Source: Agarophyton chilense (Eukaryota > Rhodophyta > Florideophyceae > Gracilariales > Gracilariaceae). From it: a stretch of DNA of 64,000 nucleotides. Positions 61,860-64,000 of this stretch are shown here, one piece after another. A model generated the notes under the pieces. The model saw nothing but the letters and a program-made list of their open reading frames with translations, did no database searches and was not told where the DNA came from. Positions within the stretch are counted from its first letter, which is position 1. The number at the start of each line of letters is the position of its first letter. Both the position numbers and the translations under genes were made by a program. The stretch covers positions 2,170,001 through 2,234,000 of the forward strand of contig JARGXX010000095.1 of the NCBI GenBank assembly GCA_030374765.1. The letters are read 5' to 3'.

Positions 61860-63600
61860 TCTTGTTTGTCAGAAAGACAAAACCGATGTGATTGCACCCT
61901 CAACGAACGTCGGGAATCCTCAACTTGGCAAAGATGTTGGTGACACCCCGCCTAGGTTCCCTACGAAAGGCGAAAATCTATTGTCTTCGGAGCAGAGAAT
62001 TCTGGAGCGGACAAAGAAGTTCATTTGAGAACAATCAGCCGTAGAAGCTAAGCTTCAGTTGGCCCCGTGACTTATAACCGACAAGGCTATCGAGCAGAAA
62101 AGAGAAACTTTTCTGAAGCCGAGGCATACAAGCTGATCTCCATCAAAGAAATCCCGCGAAATGCAAATATTTTCTCCTCCCATCACTTCTTCGTGACGAA
62201 GCTCGATAGAGAGTGTGGTATTCTCAAGCTCAAGTGCCGCCTGGTACCCCGTAGGAGTCGGGATTCTCAAATGGAAAACATTCGATCCAACTCCTCCACG
62301 GCTAAGTTCACTAGCATCAGACTTCTGCTTTCCCTCGCGACATTGCTACACTTCACTCTGGGAAGCATTGACATCTCTGGAGCGTAAATGCAATCAGGCG
62401 ACCTCAAACGAGAGAGAGATATATATAAATGCAGCCTCCGAAGGAATGGAATGAGTTCGTAGACAAAGTTTGGAAGCTACTCAAGCCTGCGTATGGCCTC
62501 GTAGAGTCTGGGTATCTCTGACAGCTGTCCATTAAGAAATGGTTGTGTGACTACGGATTCCGCACTGTCCCTCATATGCCACAGATGTTCATATTGCCGG
62601 ACGACCGCGGGCGTATATCACTATTTATGGCCAAATTCGTAGACGATCTTCTCCTTGCCGGATCAAAGAGTGAGATGAACACCTTCTCCGAGGCTTTCTC
62701 AGCTCTTTTCAAGGTTGGTGTAGCACTCTTCAAAAACGAGATTATCTTCAGCCTCCTTTGAATTCGGCTATACGAAGACTTCTCGATCGAGATCTCTATG
62801 GCATAATTTATGGAACAGTTCGCCCCCATTCGGAACTCAACTACCTAGGTCATGGTGTGCTGCCTCAAGCCACGTACGTCGCTAGCTTCATACAATAGTT
62901 GGTCCCAGAGATGCGCATTAGGCATCTCTTGCAGGTAAATCAGATTCTTAACCTCGTCCTTAAGATCCGTCCGGTCGTGAAGTACATGGCTCCAAGATCA
63001 CCTATGGTTTCGGACAACATGAACGCTTTCCACATATTGACGTTTTTTGACGCCAGCACTGGATGGTCAACCTACGGTCAAACCGGCTACATCATTGGCA
63101 TCGCCTTCTTCCAGTGTCAGGACGTTTCGTACCACACCGTCGACTGGCATAGCGCGAAGCAAGGACGCATATCCTTTAGTTTAATTAGTACCGAAATACT
63201 TGCGGCAGCAGAATCCGCAGACAAGTCTATAGTGCTTAGGAAATGCATGGAAGTTATTGCATCGGGTTTTGGTTCACTCGTCCTTCATGTCGACTCACTT
63301 GGTTTGTACCCAACGATCACTACCCTTCACGAATGCGGAGACTACCGATTGCGCCCCACCATGTCGCGCCTCCGTGACTCCTTCGAAGCTGGAGACATAT
63401 CCTCCATGCATTGGATAGCAGGAAGTCTGAACTTAGCCAACGCGTTGACAAAGGGCAATCATCGTTCATTTACTCCATTGAAGCAAGCTATGGTTCAAGG
63501 TATACTCAGCAAAGGTCTCATTTCTTCTATTGGCCACGATCTGGGGCATGGAACCCTAAGGCCTAGATCTCATATGGCAAAGCTTTCAAACTCTGTTTGA
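61860..63600 (+). pseudogene. Copia pol relic, part 3 (RT and RNase H)
   Basis: Continuation of the older Copia element. A linker with LLSSEQRIL leads into reverse transcriptase: EIPRNANIFSSHHFFVTK and LKCRLVPRRSRD (62,147-62,270), SIRLLLSLA, DISGA, then VWKLLKPAYGLVESGYL in another frame (62,470-62,515) and AKFVDDLLLAGS (62,629-62,664), the VDD active site. RNase H is open at 62,899-63,600: FFDASTGWSTYGQTGYIIG, VDWHSAKQGRISFS, STEILAAAESA, VDSLGLYP, and the closing WIAGSLNLANALTK. Several frameshifts and stops interrupt RT. The 3' LTR of this element was not identified. Confidence 0.82.
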
Positions 63601-64000
63601 GGAACCTTCTTCGTGACGACGCTTCTTCCTGCGGCGAGTGCGCTTCTCATCCTTCCTCTCTGGGAGCAAGCCCACTACGCGACAGTCCGCAATGTGACTA
63701 AAAGAACGGTCTGATCCAACACAGGACTCGAGTGCAACCTGCGTGAGATCCATGTGATACTTCTCCATTGGAGCAATTACAGTGCCTTTCAAGAATATTT
63801 CCCTTTACAAATACAGCACCAAAAAGAACATTTCACCTACTGTAGAGCACACTTTACACCAACTAAAAACCACAAGTCCAAAACACTGTTTCAAAAGGAT
63901 AGTTTTTATACAATCATTAGCTCAATTATGGCTCATGGCCCGCCTCCTACGCATTCTGAGCAGCTGCAAATCATGGAAGTAGTGGTTCAGGATATAATTC
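63601..64000. other. No gene recognised
   Basis: Sequence after the Copia RNase H. It may hold the 3' end of that element, but no LTR could be defined because the 5' partner is not visible. Confidence 0.35.

Overview
The window looks like nuclear DNA of a photosynthetic eukaryote with compact, almost intron-free genes, most likely a florideophyte red alga of the Chondrus type. The reasons are a plastid-type CSP41 gene, a secreted Hint-domain protein, one short intron in nine genes, and a GC-rich gene island between AT-richer blocks of nested transposons. The species is inferred and no single marker proves it.

Layout. 1-17.6 kb is old, decayed DNA. It holds a diverged LTR (about 1.2-1.95 kb), a relic of a Tnp2/CACTA-type transposase (4.8-6.5 kb, minus), and colinear fragments of a broken cytoplasmic-type dynein heavy chain (6.9-13.9 kb, minus). 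17.6-28.0 kb is chromovirus A (Ty3/Gypsy with a chromodomain). It is heavily broken, contains a solo LTR of family B with a perfect 5-bp target duplication, and its 3' LTR is cut short by a roughly 400-bp repeat with tRNA-like promoter boxes. 28.4-31.4 kb has a piggyBac-like transposase relic and no intact gene.

31.5-46.3 kb is the gene island. It carries a Fyv7-like rRNA-processing factor (two exons), RAB5IF/OPTI, CSP41, a secreted Hint (hedgehog/intein) protein, UDP-glucose 4-epimerase, PDCD2, ataxin-2, adenosine kinase and an EEPD1-like HhH/EEP protein. The genes sit in divergent and convergent pairs, some only 50-150 bp apart. Most are housekeeping genes: ribosome assembly (FYV7, PDCD2), ER membrane insertion (RAB5IF), plastid RNA (CSP41), sugar-nucleotide and purine metabolism (GALE, ADK), and RNA granules (ATXN2).

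47.7-63.6 kb is a decayed Ty1/Copia element split by three later insertions. The largest is chromovirus B (49,745-60,413), a structurally complete 10.7-kb element with 665-bp LTRs and ACTAC target duplications. The others are an inverted copy of the tRNA-box repeat and a 648-bp mini-Copia with 110-bp LTRs.

The most notable result is that chromoviruses A and B both carry, between the chromodomain and the 3' LTR, a long antisense reading frame encoding homologous proteins of about 550-600 residues that I do not recognise. In both elements an AATAAA on the antisense strand follows the antisense stop by about 55 bp. The match between the copies is codon-wise, with many synonymous differences, so this looks like a real, conserved antisense gene of a red-algal-type chromovirus lineage.
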